Positions 44,909 through 53,637 of a stretch of 64,000 nt of DNA are shown piece after piece. Source of the stretch: Cryobacterium sp. BB307 (GTDB lineage Bacteria; Actinomycetota; Actinomycetes; Actinomycetales; Microbacteriaceae); the NCBI RefSeq assembly GCF_012274275.1, contig NZ_JAANZA010000001.1, positions 868,001-932,000 on the forward strand, written 5' to 3'. The notes beneath the pieces were generated by a model that did no database searches, was not told the origin of the DNA, and saw only the letters and a list, made by a program, of their open reading frames with translations. The translations under genes were made by a program, and so were the position numbers. Position 1 is the first letter of the stretch. Every line of letters starts with the position of its first letter.

Positions 44909-45928
44909 ATGAGCGGGAAGAAAATCGCGGTGCTCGGCACCGGAGCGAACGGCGCCGGGATCGGGGCCGATCTCACGCGCGCAGGACTTGACGTCACGTT
45001 CATCGAACAGTGGCCGGCACACGTCGAGGCGATGCGCGCGAACGGCCTTCGGGTCGAGATGCCCGATGAGTCCACCCACACAGAGGTCAACGCCCTGCAC
45101 CTGTGTGAAGTGGCAACCCTGCGGGACAAATTCGACATCGTCTTCGTCGTCGTGAAGGCCTACGACACTCGGTGGGTGTGCGAGCTGATCAAACCGTTGC
45201 TGCACGAGCGCAGCCTCGTCGTCGGCCTCCAGAACGGCATGTCGATCGACGACATGATGGACGTCGTCGGCCCCGAGCGCACCATCGGTGCGGTGATCGA
45301 GGTCGCGTCCAATATGTTTAACCCCGGCACCGTGGTCCGCCAGACCCCGCCGGCCGGATCCTGGTTCGCGGTCGGCAGCCTCCACCCGTCGACTCGGGGT
45401 CGTGAGCACGAGGTCGTCGAGGTTCTCCAGCACGCGGGCACCGTGGAGGTGTCCGCTGACATCCGTTCCTCGAAGTGGATGAAGCTGGTCGCCAACGCGG
45501 GGGAACTCGTGCCGACCGCCATCCTCAACCTGCCCATGGCCGACGCCGCCGCGCTGCCGGGCATGCGCGAGTTCATGGACCGGAACTGCCAGGAGGCGCT
45601 CCGGGTCTCACTCGCCATCGGCAACCGGGCGACACCGATTTTCGGCCTCGCCGAGATCACGACACCGGACCCGGATGCCTACGCGATCGAACTGCTCGAT
45701 CTTGTGCACTCCAAGTGGACGCTTCCGGACACCCTCACGACAGTACTGCAGGACTGGCGCAAGGGCAGGCGCGGCGAGGTGAACGAGGTCAACGGCCTCG
45801 TCGTCCGTGAGGGCGCTCGCGTCGGCGTCCCCACGCCCGCGAACCAGCGCACTCTCGAGCTGGCTGCTCGAATCGAAGCCGGTGAACTCGAGGCGCGTCC
45901 GGAGAACCTGGAACTGCTGCTCGCCTGA
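44909..45928 (+). CDS. Ketopantoate reductase-like dehydrogenase, paralog 3
   Basis: 339 residues. LGTGANGAGIG, SSKWMKLVAN (Lys) and RRGEVNEVNG (Glu). Here the sequence after that Glu reads VNEVNG instead of VDxING, a mild divergence. ATG 44909 after GAGGGAGC. Transcribed away from paralog 2 and followed by a strong hairpin. Confidence 0.88.
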   Translation: MSGKKIAVLGTGANGAGIGADLTRAGLDVTFIEQWPAHVEAMRANGLRVEMPDESTHTEVNALHLCEVATLRDKFDIVFVVVKAYDTRWVCELIKPLLHERSLVVGLQNGMSIDDMMDVVGPERTIGAVIEVASNMFNPGTVVRQTPPAGSWFAVGSLHPSTRGREHEVVEVLQHAGTVEVSADIRSSKWMKLVANAGELVPTAILNLPMADAAALPGMREFMDRNCQEALRVSLAIGNRATPIFGLAEITTPDPDAYAIELLDLVHSKWTLPDTLTTVLQDWRKGRRGEVNEVNGLVVREGARVGVPTPANQRTLELAARIEAGELEARPENLELLLA

Positions 45929-45934
45929 ACGCAA

Positions 45935-45964
45935 GGGACGCCCTGCCGGCCGGTAGGGCGTCCC
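45935..45964. terminator. Hairpin between convergent paralog 3 and FAH gene
   Basis: GGGACGCCCT (45935-45944) / AGGGCGTCCC (45955-45964), perfect 10-bp arms with a GC-rich loop; short ATTT follows. Likely bidirectional terminator. Confidence 0.8.
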
Positions 45965-45976
45965 ATGCATTTCGAG

Positions 45977-46822
45977 TCAGGCCACGAACGACTGGCGCAG
46001 TTCGCCGATGCCTTCCACCCAGGTGACCAGCTCGTCGCCCGGTGCGAGCCAGACCTGCGGGTCCCGCCCAAGGCCGACCCCCGCGGGCGTGCCAGTGAAG
46101 ATCAGGTCGCCAGGGTGCAATGTCACGATCGATGACAGGTGAGCGATCAGGCTCGGAATGCTGAAGATCAGCTGGCTCGTTCGACCGTTCTGCATCTCGC
46201 TGCCATTGATGGTGCAGCCGAGGGCGATGTCGTCGGGGTTCGCAAACTCATCCGGGGTGACGATCCACGGTCCGGTCGGCGCGAAGCCGGGGAACGACTT
46301 GCCGAGGTTGAACTGTGGCGCCGGACCCTGCCGCTGGGTGATGCGCTCGGAGAGGTCTTGGCCGATGGTGAGGCCGGCGACGTAGTCCCACGCGGCGTCC
46401 TCAGAGACCGCTTTCCCCTCTTTGCCGATGACCACGACGAGTTCGGTCTCCCAATCGGTCTGACCGTTCGGCGGGAGCGTCACGGTCGTGACGGGTCCGG
46501 TCAGGGCGCTGCGGTACTTGGTGAAGACCACGGGAGAGGTCGGGATGTCAAACCCGGACTCGTCGGCGTGCGCGTGGTAATTGAGGCCGATCGCGAAGAC
46601 CTGAGCCGGGGCGGGCGACGGCGCTCCGAGGCGCGTGGGCGTGAGGTCGGTGTCTGGGGCGGTGCCGTTCAAGCCGGCCGACCATTCGACGAACTCCGAC
46701 CAGCGGTCGAAGATGTCGGCGGGGTCGGCTGTGAAGCGGCCGTTGCTGGCTTTCTCGACGTCGATCCCTCGCTCACTGGACGTGGCAAGGACGAGTCGTC
46801 CGTCGACATTGGCAATTCGCAC
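45977..46822 (-). CDS. Fumarylacetoacetate hydrolase (FAH) family protein
   Basis: 281 residues. FAH-fold features: metal Glu in WETELVVVIGKEGK, Asp in IGQDLSER, GKSFPGFAPTGPWIV and the C-terminal GDLIFTGTPAGVG. Members split C-C bonds of acylpyruvates or act as hydratases/isomerases after extradiol ring cleavage. GTG 46822 was chosen because the family N terminus follows; upstream frame residues do not fit. Last gene of the VOC operon. Confidence 0.9.
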   Translation of the reverse strand: MRIANVDGRLVLATSSERGIDVEKASNGRFTADPADIFDRWSEFVEWSAGLNGTAPDTDLTPTRLGAPSPAPAQVFAIGLNYHAHADESGFDIPTSPVVFTKYRSALTGPVTTVTLPPNGQTDWETELVVVIGKEGKAVSEDAAWDYVAGLTIGQDLSERITQRQGPAPQFNLGKSFPGFAPTGPWIVTPDEFANPDDIALGCTINGSEMQNGRTSQLIFSIPSLIAHLSSIVTLHPGDLIFTGTPAGVGLGRDPQVWLAPGDELVTWVEGIGELRQSFVA

Positions 46823-46856
46823 GGTGGTTCTCTTTCTTTCGTTGTGGTTCGTGATC

Positions 46857-47720
46857 TCAGGAACGTTCCAGCGCCGCGGCGAGGTCGGACATGTCCGACG
46901 CCGCGAAGCCGAGAGCGATGGCGCGGTCGAGGACAGCGGCATTGGCACGAGTCCCTGGCAGGTCGATGCCGAGGGATGCCGCGAGCTCCTCGGCCAGGTG
47001 CAGATCCTTGTGGATGATCGTCACGGGCGCGTCGACACCGGTTGTGCCCGGGTTCAGGAACGCCTCGCGTTTGTACTCGACGAAGTTCCCGCCGCCCGCC
47101 CCGGCGCGCAGCACCTCGTAGAACAACTCTCGATCGACCCCCGCCCTGGTCGCCATGAGCAATGCCTCGTTGACCGACTCGTTGACCGCGCCGACGACGA
47201 CGTTGACCGCGAGCTTGACGATGTTCCCCGCGCCGAGCTCACCGACGTGGAATTGCGCTTTGGTGAACTCCGCAAGGACCGGTTGGATCGCCGCGAACAG
47301 CTCATCGGATGCGCCGACCATCGTCGTGATGGTCTTAGCCCTCGCGGCGGAGACAGTCCCGGACACCGGCGCATCCGCAAGCAGGACACCGTAGTGCTCC
47401 GCCTCCCTCCTCAGCTCGGCCACCGCGGCCCGGCCCATCGTCCCCATGAGAACGTGGCGGTGTCCCGAGCCGGCGTGGGCGAAGAGCCCCTTGTTGCCGC
47501 CGAGCAGTTCGCGAGCGGATGCCGGGTCAGGCAGCATGCTGATCGTCAGGGGCGTGCCGCAGATGCCCTCCCGTGTCGCGGCGAGCTCTATCCCGGCGAG
47601 CTCCAGTTCGTCATCCAGGGTGACGTACGGGTCATAGGCAATGACGCGATGGCCGGCCGCGGCAAGGTGCAGTGCGAACTGCCTGCCCATCCGGCCGATT
47701 CCGGCAAATCCGATGTCCAT
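46857..47720 (-). CDS. 3-hydroxyisobutyrate dehydrogenase-family oxidoreductase
   Basis: 287 residues: Rossmann GIGRMG, substrate loop ADAPVSGTVSAA, catalytic Lys in GAGNIVKLAVNVV and the C-terminal helical IHKDLHLAEELA. The family oxidises beta-hydroxy acids with NAD(P). ATG 47720 after GGAGATCC. Third gene of the VOC-cupin-HIBADH-FAH operon, so probably acts on the same carbon skeleton. Confidence 0.9.
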   Translation of the reverse strand: MDIGFAGIGRMGRQFALHLAAAGHRVIAYDPYVTLDDELELAGIELAATREGICGTPLTISMLPDPASARELLGGNKGLFAHAGSGHRHVLMGTMGRAAVAELRREAEHYGVLLADAPVSGTVSAARAKTITTMVGASDELFAAIQPVLAEFTKAQFHVGELGAGNIVKLAVNVVVGAVNESVNEALLMATRAGVDRELFYEVLRAGAGGGNFVEYKREAFLNPGTTGVDAPVTIIHKDLHLAEELAASLGIDLPGTRANAAVLDRAIALGFAASDMSDLAAALERS

Positions 47721-47740
47721 AGGTGGATCTCCTATTTGGT

Positions 47741-48214
47741 TCACAGCTTCACTGCGTGACGTTCGCCGAGGTCGGCGATCCACGCATCGACCGCTGAGAC
47801 GCCGAACTCTGACTGCAATCGCTCACGTCCGCGCTTGTCGTCCGGAGCGGTCGCGGCCAAACGGTGGAAGTAGTCCTCGAAATTGCCCGGCGAGCTGATT
47901 TCGAGGAAACGGGCTGGTTCGGACCCCGCGTTCCACACCGTGTGTGGCACGAACCTCGGGCGCACAGCCACTTCTCCTGCCGTGGCCGTCCACTCCCGGT
48001 CGCCGACCCGCACGCCCAGTTCACCTGACAGGACGATGGCGACCTGATCATGGTCGGTGTGCACGTGCGGCCAGACCAGGGTGCCCGGTTGCACAACCTG
48101 CTCCACGATGCTGTACGCGCCGCCGACCGTGGCGGCGAGGACTCGGAACGTCGTCGGCAATGCGCCAACGACTACCTGTTGGCCCGCCTGGGGTCCCACT
48201 CTTGGCTCGTTCAC
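47741..48214 (-). CDS. Cupin domain protein in catabolic operon
   Basis: 157 residues; cupin motif 1 WPHVHTDHDQVAIVLSGE has the HxH and a Gln in the usual Glu position, motif 2 VRPRFVPHTVWN supplies the last His. GTG 48214, 8 nt after the VOC stop. The C-terminal 40 residues form a helical extension (AVDAWIADLGERHAVKL). Could be a dioxygenase, isomerase or lyase; not assignable. Confidence 0.82.
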   Translation of the reverse strand: MNEPRVGPQAGQQVVVGALPTTFRVLAATVGGAYSIVEQVVQPGTLVWPHVHTDHDQVAIVLSGELGVRVGDREWTATAGEVAVRPRFVPHTVWNAGSEPARFLEISSPGNFEDYFHRLAATAPDDKRGRERLQSEFGVSAVDAWIADLGERHAVKL

Positions 48215-48222
48215 GGCCGGGC

Positions 48223-48831
48223 TCAGTAGACCTCAGGCAGGTAGATCTCCGGAATGACCTCGGGAACGTACTCGCCGAGGCGTGCACGGCGGTGGATCTC
48301 CTGGAAGCCGAGTCCAGCCTCGCGGGCGTCGGCCAGCTTGTCCGGGTCGAAGTGCGCCCCGATGGGGTTGTTGGCGAACTCCGCAGAGAAGTACATCCAT
48401 GACCGCGACTTCTCCCAGTCGCCGAAGGTGTCCACCTGGATCTCGACGCCATTGCCGTCGGGGTCTTGGTAGTACATCGACATGGTCATTCCGTGGTCGA
48501 GATTGAGGAACGGGCGGATGCCCTCCCCGCGCAGCCGCACGAAGTTGTCGAGCCACTGGTCGAATGTCGCGTACTCGAAGGCGGTGTGGTGCAGCCCAGT
48601 GGTGTGTCCCTTGTCGACCGGGTGCTTGAGTCCGGGAGGGGACAGCAACGCGATCCGGTGGTTCGCCGCATCGTTGGTCAGCCAGGCGCCGTGATCACCG
48701 TGGAACACGGGGGTCAGGCCAGCGACCTTCTCGTACCACGCAACCATCTCGTCAAGGCGAAGCGTCGTGAAGGTGGTGTGGTGGAAGGTGGGGGCCACAA
48801 TCGGGTGGCTGGGCGCGCGGTTCACAGACAT
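48223..48831 (-). CDS. VOC-family (extradiol dioxygenase-like) protein
   Basis: 202 residues, two beta-alpha-beta-beta-beta modules. Putative metal triad: His17 or 18 (TFHHTTF), His81 or 82 (GLHHTAFEY) and Glu130 (GVEIQVD), the same spacing as single-domain extradiol dioxygenases. The first gene of the operon VOC-cupin-HIBADH-FAH; an extradiol cleavage followed by FAH hydrolysis would fit an aromatic or enol substrate. Metal and oxygen use are inferred. Confidence 0.83.
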   Translation of the reverse strand: MSVNRAPSHPIVAPTFHHTTFTTLRLDEMVAWYEKVAGLTPVFHGDHGAWLTNDAANHRIALLSPPGLKHPVDKGHTTGLHHTAFEYATFDQWLDNFVRLRGEGIRPFLNLDHGMTMSMYYQDPDGNGVEIQVDTFGDWEKSRSWMYFSAEFANNPIGAHFDPDKLADAREAGLGFQEIHRRARLGEYVPEVIPEIYLPEVY

Positions 48832-48913
48832 CGTCGTCCTCTAGGGTCAAATGGCTAGCCGATCCAAGCCGATCGGTGAGTTGATACTAGGAATGAAATT
48901 CGATCAACGCAAA

Positions 48914-48927
48914 TAATTTCGAAATTA
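48914..48927. promoter_or_regulatory. Palindromic operator candidate for the GntR regulator
   Basis: TAATTTCGAAATTA, a perfect 14-bp AT-rich palindrome between the GntR gene and the VOC operon it faces. A related core ATATTCGAAA is at 49664-49673, upstream of gntR itself. Confidence 0.5.
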
Positions 48928-48929
48928 GT

Positions 48930-49610
48930 TTAGTCGTTCTCGATGAAGTCGGCCTCGAGCAGCAGCTCGGTCGTCAGGGCGATGTGACGTTCCAGGGCAC
49001 GGGTCGCGGCCTCCGCATCGCGCGCGAGCGCTGCATTGGTAATGGCCCGGTGCTCGCCAACGATGTCCCGGGTGGACCCGTGTCCGCCGAGAGGAACCGA
49101 CCACCGTCGGTACAGTTCGGCGGCGTCGCGCAGTTGACTGGCGATCTCGACAAGGAACGGGTTGCCGCAGCCGGAGAGCAGGATGCGGTGGAACTCCGCG
49201 TGCAGCCGGGCCCACTCCTCGCTCAGTCGCTGTGGATCGTCGGGATCGACGAGCGGACACGAGGCCAGTCTGTGGTGGGCGGCGAGCAGCTCGGCCTCCC
49301 AGTCCACGTCTCCTTCGGCCACGGCGTGGCCCAGGGTGAGCGACTCGATTTCAACGCGCGCGCTCGTGAGGTGGATCAGGCGGGTTCGCGAGATCGGCGT
49401 GACGATGAAGCCCTGCTGGGGCGCCGAGTGCACCAGGTCCTGCTCGAGCAGGCGACTGAGCGCCTCGCGGACGACGCCGACGCTCGAGCCGTATCGCTCG
49501 CAAAGTTCGACGAATCTCAACTTGGAGCCAGGCAACAGCCGACCCGCGAGGATGTCGCTGCGCAACTTGGCGTAGACCTCTTCTTGGCGCGTCTTGAAGG
49601 CTTCTGACAA
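48930..49610 (-). CDS. GntR-family (FadR/FCD) regulator
   Basis: 226 residues: N-terminal winged helix (VYAKLRSDILAGRLLPGSKL, then VVREALSRLLEQDLV) and a C-terminal FCD ligand-binding domain with metal-type His residues (HAEFHRILL, EHRAI, ERHIALT). TTG 49610 lies 6 nt after GGAG. Likely controls the VOC operon downstream and responds to a pathway acid. Confidence 0.92.
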   Translation of the reverse strand: MSEAFKTRQEEVYAKLRSDILAGRLLPGSKLRFVELCERYGSSVGVVREALSRLLEQDLVHSAPQQGFIVTPISRTRLIHLTSARVEIESLTLGHAVAEGDVDWEAELLAAHHRLASCPLVDPDDPQRLSEEWARLHAEFHRILLSGCGNPFLVEIASQLRDAAELYRRWSVPLGGHGSTRDIVGEHRAITNAALARDAEAATRALERHIALTTELLLEADFIEND

Positions 49611-49660
49611 CGGTGTCTCCGATCAACAAGGACCAACTTGGATTCTGCCACGAAATAATG

Positions 49661-49678
49661 CAAGATATTCGAAACTTG
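49661..49678. promoter_or_regulatory. Second TTCGAA-type site, likely gntR autoregulation
   Basis: CAAG-ATATTCGAAA-CTTG, with outer CAAG/CTTG arms and the TTCGAA core shared with 48914-48927; 51 nt upstream of the gntR start. Confidence 0.4.
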
Positions 49679-49736
49679 CGGCCTGAGCCACCCATTCGGC
49701 CGGGAGGGGCCGCTGTGAAGGCGTCCACGGCAGTGA

Positions 49737-49767
49737 CACTGAACACGAGGAACCCTGCTGTTCAGTC
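49737..49767. promoter_or_regulatory. Island operator motif pair upstream of the importer
   Basis: CACTGAACAC (49737-49746) and CTGTTCAGTC (49758-49767) form an inverted pair. The first is identical to 59567-59576 and the second to 44800-44809, both in other promoters of the island. Confidence 0.6.
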
Positions 49768-49863
49768 TCACTTGACACATTCATCAGCTACATGAAACGA
49801 TGCCTGCAATCGAATGCACGGCCGGATGCCCATTAGGGCCTTGGGACGCGCATCCGGTCGGGA

Positions 49864-49877
49864 TGAGAACGTTCTCA
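49864..49877. promoter_or_regulatory. cre-like LacI-family operator before the importer operon
   Basis: TGAGAACGTTCTCA, a perfect 14-bp palindrome with the central CG typical of LacI/GalR sites (TGNNAACGNTNNCA pattern). The operon that follows ends with its own LacI-family gene, so self-regulation is likely. Confidence 0.65.
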
Positions 49878-49978
49878 ACCTGCTAGGCAACCGCGTGCTC
49901 GAGATCTCGGACGCGCCGGTGGCCTGCGATCACCCATGAACACATCGCGCCCCGCGCGATGAACAAAGGAGTTCACAG

Positions 49979-51229
49979 ATGAATTCGAAGTCCCTTTTCG
50001 GCAAGGGGAGGAAGAGTCGGGTGTTCGCGCCCGTTGCTGCTGCCGCAGCGCTCATCCTCGGCCTCGCCGGCTGTGCCACGGATGGCGGCGAGTCGGCCGA
50101 GAACACCGACGAGCCGATCGTCATCGGCGGCACGCTCGGGCTGACCGGTATCTACTCCGGTCCGTCGGCCGCGTACGAGGTCACCTACAAGTACTGGGCA
50201 GACGAGGTCAACGCCGCGGGCGGAATCCTCGGACGCCAGGTGGAGCTGAAGATCTACGACGACGAGTCGAACCCCACCACCGCCCAGCAGCTCTACCAGC
50301 AGCTCATCAACGAGGACGAGGTCGACATCCTCCTCGCCCCGTACACCACCGCTGTGGGCGGTGCGATCGTTCCCATCGCTGAGCGCGCGGGCAAGCTCGT
50401 CGTCAACGCCGGTTTCGTCGCGAAGGAACTCCACGGCAAGGCTGACCTGATGGTGAGCACCTGGCCGTACCAGGAGAGCGAGTACCCCCGTCCGCTGTTC
50501 GAGTGGATCGACACGCTCCCCGAGGACCAGAAGCCGAAGTCGCTCGCGGTCGTCAGTGCCCAGAACCCGTTCACTCTCGTCGCGCGCTCTGGCGTTAACG
50601 GCGAAGGCGGCGTGCTGAACTACGCGAAGGACCGTGGCATCGAGGTCGTGGTCGACGAAGAGTACGACCAGACCGCTACCGACCTGAGCAGCCTCATCTC
50701 GCGCGTCAAGCAGTCCAACGCGGACATGTTCATCGCGCTGAGCCTGCCCAACGACGCGGCGCTCATCGCAAACACGGTGCTTCAGGCCGACTACCGCCCG
50801 GACATCTACTGCCAGTGCGGTTCGCAGGTCACCACGCTGCCCAACTGGCCGGACACCGGCGAGGCCGGCGTCAACGTGTTCGCAACGACCACGTCGTGGC
50901 CGACCCTTCCCTACAACGGTCTGAAGGAATTCTCCGACTACATCCTCAGCGAGCTGTCCGTGCCCGTCCTGCCGGCGTACGCTTCAGCAGGCTACGCCGC
51001 CGGGCAGGTCATCCAGCAGGCCGTGGAGGCCACCGGGTCGCTCGACTCGGAGGTGCTGCGCGAGTACATCGGCAAGAACACCTTCGACACCGCGGTCGGC
51101 AAGATCAGCTACAACGAAGACGGCACCGTCGCCTTCAGCGCGCTGCTGCTCCAGTACCAGAAGGGTGGCAACGCCCTGGTGTGGCCGGAGAACGTGTCCA
51201 CCGGCGACGCGGTAATGCCGCTTCGCTGA
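49979..51229 (+). CDS. LivK-type ABC substrate-binding lipoprotein
   Basis: 416 residues; lipobox LAGC after a hydrophobic signal (ATG 49979 after AAAGGAG). Periplasmic-binding type 1 fold: IVIGGTLGLTGIYSGPSAAY, ILGRQVELKIYDDESNP, LLAPYTTAVGGAIVPIAER. The family binds branched-chain amino acids, amides, urea or aromatic acids; the island context favours the pathway's own substrate. First gene of a five-component importer operon. Confidence 0.9.
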   Translation: MNSKSLFGKGRKSRVFAPVAAAAALILGLAGCATDGGESAENTDEPIVIGGTLGLTGIYSGPSAAYEVTYKYWADEVNAAGGILGRQVELKIYDDESNPTTAQQLYQQLINEDEVDILLAPYTTAVGGAIVPIAERAGKLVVNAGFVAKELHGKADLMVSTWPYQESEYPRPLFEWIDTLPEDQKPKSLAVVSAQNPFTLVARSGVNGEGGVLNYAKDRGIEVVVDEEYDQTATDLSSLISRVKQSNADMFIALSLPNDAALIANTVLQADYRPDIYCQCGSQVTTLPNWPDTGEAGVNVFATTTSWPTLPYNGLKEFSDYILSELSVPVLPAYASAGYAAGQVIQQAVEATGSLDSEVLREYIGKNTFDTAVGKISYNEDGTVAFSALLLQYQKGGNALVWPENVSTGDAVMPLR

Positions 51230-51261
51230 GTAATCGATAGCTAGAGAGGAGGTTGGGCGAA

Positions 51262-52002
51262 GTGACGAATGTGATCGAGACGGAAACGCTCACCAAGAGT
51301 TTCGGTGGCATGACCGCAGTAAGCGGCACGTCGTTCAGCGTGGAGCCCGGGACAATCGTCGGCCTGATCGGGCCGAACGGATCGGGAAAGACCACGACGC
51401 TCAACCTCCTCAATGGCGCTATCGCCCCTGACCAGGGAACGATTCGCGTTCAGGGCGAGAACCTCGCGGGCAAGTCGAGCACCGCCTTCGTGAAGGCCGG
51501 TGTCACTCGCACCTTCCAGAACCCGCGGGTGTTCTCTACCGTGACCGCGATGGAGAACCTGCTTGTGCCGGTGCTGCACACCCGAGGCGGGAAGGCCGGC
51601 TTCACCAAGAAGGCGGAGGAACTCCTGGAAACGGTCGGACTGCTTGGCCACCGGGATACGCCGGCGAGCGAGCTGTCCGGTGGACAGCAGAAGCTGCTCG
51701 AGTTCGTGCGCGCGCTCATGACGGACCCGCACATCGTCCTGATGGACGAACCATTCGCCGGCGTTCACCCGAGTGTCAAGGAAGTCATGCGCGAAGCGAT
51801 TGTCGAGCGCAACAAGGCCGGCACCGCCTTCATGATCGTCAGTCATGAGATCCCGGACCTGACACGACTGTGCTCCCGGATCATCTGCATGTCGGACGGC
51901 CAGGTCATCGCCGAAGGCACCCCAGGCGAGGTCACATCGCACCCCCTGGTCATCGAGGCCTATCTGGGCCAAGGTCCGGCAAGTCGAGGAGAGCGCGGAT
52001 GA
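51262..52002 (+). CDS. LivG-type ABC transporter ATPase
   Basis: 246 residues: Walker A GPNGSGKTT, FQNPRVFSTVTAMENL, signature LSGGQQK, Walker B IVLMDEPFAGVHP, H-loop SHEI. GTG 51262 is preferred over TTG 51253, which would sit on the GAGAGGAGG ribosome site. Pairs with the next ATPase. Confidence 0.92.
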   Translation: MTNVIETETLTKSFGGMTAVSGTSFSVEPGTIVGLIGPNGSGKTTTLNLLNGAIAPDQGTIRVQGENLAGKSSTAFVKAGVTRTFQNPRVFSTVTAMENLLVPVLHTRGGKAGFTKKAEELLETVGLLGHRDTPASELSGGQQKLLEFVRALMTDPHIVLMDEPFAGVHPSVKEVMREAIVERNKAGTAFMIVSHEIPDLTRLCSRIICMSDGQVIAEGTPGEVTSHPLVIEAYLGQGPASRGERG

Positions 52003-52751
52003 ACACAGAAGCCACGGCGGTCTCGGTGACCGCTCCCGAGCTGGCCCTCAACGACATCACGGCTGGCTACTTCGCGAACGACATCGTGCTCGAGAGCGTC
52101 AGCATGACGGTTCGCCCCGGTAACGTCACGGTCGTCCTGGGGCCGAACGGATCCGGCAAGTCCACATCACTGCGGGTGATGTCCGGCTTCCTCCGCCCAC
52201 GCACCGGCACGGTGACGCTGGACGGGCAGGACATCTCCACCACTTCGCCGGCCGATCGGCTGCGGCTCGGCATCGCGACCCTGCCGCAGGGCCGCTCGGT
52301 ATTCCCCGACCTCTCGGTCGATGAGAACCTGCGACTCGGTGCATGGCAGCTGCGCAACGACAAGGGCCGCCTGAACGACGCGGTCGACGCCATGCTCGAG
52401 CGGTACCCCAAGCTGAAGCCGCTCAGGACCCGACTCGCGGGCAGCCTGAGCGGTGGTCAGGCGCGCCTCCTCGAGTTCGCGCGCACGCTCATCCTCGAAC
52501 CATCGGTGCTGCTCATCGACGAGCCGTCGGTTGGACTCGCACCGGTGCTGGTCGATGACGTCTACAACGAGCTCGAGCGCCTGAAGGACGAGGGACGGAC
52601 CATCCTGCTCGTTGACCAGAACGTGCAGGCAGCGATCGGCCTCGCCGACCAGGTCTACACGCTCGCGTACGGCAAGAACCACCTCCAGGGCGCTCGAGAC
52701 AGCTTCGAGGGCCAACTCGACGACCTCATCAAGCAATGGCTCAACCTCTGA
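51999..52751 (+). CDS. LivF-type ABC transporter ATPase
   Basis: 250 residues: Walker A GPNGSGKST, LPQGRSVFPDLSVDENL, signature LSGGQAR, Walker B VLLIDEPSVGLAP, then LLVDQNVQAA in place of an H-loop His, as is normal for LivF. ATG overlaps the upstream stop (ATGA). Confidence 0.92.
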   Translation: MNTEATAVSVTAPELALNDITAGYFANDIVLESVSMTVRPGNVTVVLGPNGSGKSTSLRVMSGFLRPRTGTVTLDGQDISTTSPADRLRLGIATLPQGRSVFPDLSVDENLRLGAWQLRNDKGRLNDAVDAMLERYPKLKPLRTRLAGSLSGGQARLLEFARTLILEPSVLLIDEPSVGLAPVLVDDVYNELERLKDEGRTILLVDQNVQAAIGLADQVYTLAYGKNHLQGARDSFEGQLDDLIKQWLNL

Positions 52752-52764
52752 AACGGATGCCCAC

Positions 52765-53637
52765 ATGAACGAAATCGTGCAGTCCCTGATCAACGGGGCT
52801 CTGCTGGGCGGCGTGTATGGCGGACTGGCCATGGGGCTGAGCCTCCTGCTCGGCGTCTTGCGGATCGTCAACCTCGCCCACAGTGCCGTCCTCATCTTCG
52901 GTGCGCTGCTCTACTGGCAGTTCGTCAACGGTTTCGGGCTCGACCCGCTGCTGATGATCGCGCCGGTCGTGCTCATCGCCTACCTGTTCGGGCTCGGCGT
53001 GCACCGCGGGGTCACCCAATACTTGACCCGGGAGAGCGATTCCACGGTCATGCTGGCGTTCTTCGGCCTCATGATCATCCTCGAATCGATCGCCATCATG
53101 ATCTGGACGACCGACACCAAGACGGTCGCGCTCGGCTACCTGTCCGGCGTCATCCGGATCGGCGACCTCAATATTCCGGTGTCGCGGGTCGTTGCGGCCG
53201 CGATCACCCTGGTCGTGCTCGTCGCGCTGCACTTCTTCCTCACGCGTACTCTCACCGGCTCAGCGATCCGCGGCATGGCGCAGAACCGGGACGTCGCAGC
53301 CATGGTCGGCATCAACGTCGAGAAGCTGTCCCGACGAGTGTTCGGAGCAGGCATCGCACTCGCTGCCTTCGGTGGCACGGTGCTCTCGCTGGTCTCATCA
53401 TTCAGCCCGCAGGAGCACACCAGGTGGCTCGCCTGGGCGTTCCTCGTCGTCATCCTCGGCGGACTCGGTTCCGCGATGCGCACGCTCGTCGCCGGCATCG
53501 CGGTCGGGATCTTCGAGACCGTCGTCGGGTTGCTGATCCCGTTCCAGTACACGTATCTCGCACTGTATGCACTCCTCGCCGTTGCTCTCCTCATCCGCAA
53601 TGAGGGACTCGGCGGCATCAAGCAAAGGACCATCTGA
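52765..53637 (+). CDS. LivH-type ABC permease
   Basis: 290 residues, about eight membrane helices, opening QSLINGALLGGVYGGLAMGLSL and containing IRGMAQNRDVAAMVGINVEKL, the ATPase contact region. ATG 52765 after CTGAAACGG; stop overlaps livM-type start (TGATG). Confidence 0.92.
   Translation: MNEIVQSLINGALLGGVYGGLAMGLSLLLGVLRIVNLAHSAVLIFGALLYWQFVNGFGLDPLLMIAPVVLIAYLFGLGVHRGVTQYLTRESDSTVMLAFFGLMIILESIAIMIWTTDTKTVALGYLSGVIRIGDLNIPVSRVVAAAITLVVLVALHFFLTRTLTGSAIRGMAQNRDVAAMVGINVEKLSRRVFGAGIALAAFGGTVLSLVSSFSPQEHTRWLAWAFLVVILGGLGSAMRTLVAGIAVGIFETVVGLLIPFQYTYLALYALLAVALLIRNEGLGGIKQRTI

Larger units (their letters stand above)
49611..49978. other. 368-bp regulatory gap between gntR and the importer operon
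   Basis: No gene. It holds the CAAG-ATATTCGAAA-CTTG site (49661-49678) close to gntR, the island motif pair at 49737-49767, an 8-bp inverted repeat CCGGATGC (49822-49829) / GCATCCGG (49850-49857), the cre-like LacI site (49864-49877), and AAAGGAG before the importer gene. Confidence 0.7.

Noticed and set aside
42308..45928. Pantothenate biosynthesis genes
   Set aside because: Three reductase copies but no panB, panC or panD nearby; catabolic neighbours argue against it. A pantoate-degrading role remains possible but has no direct support.
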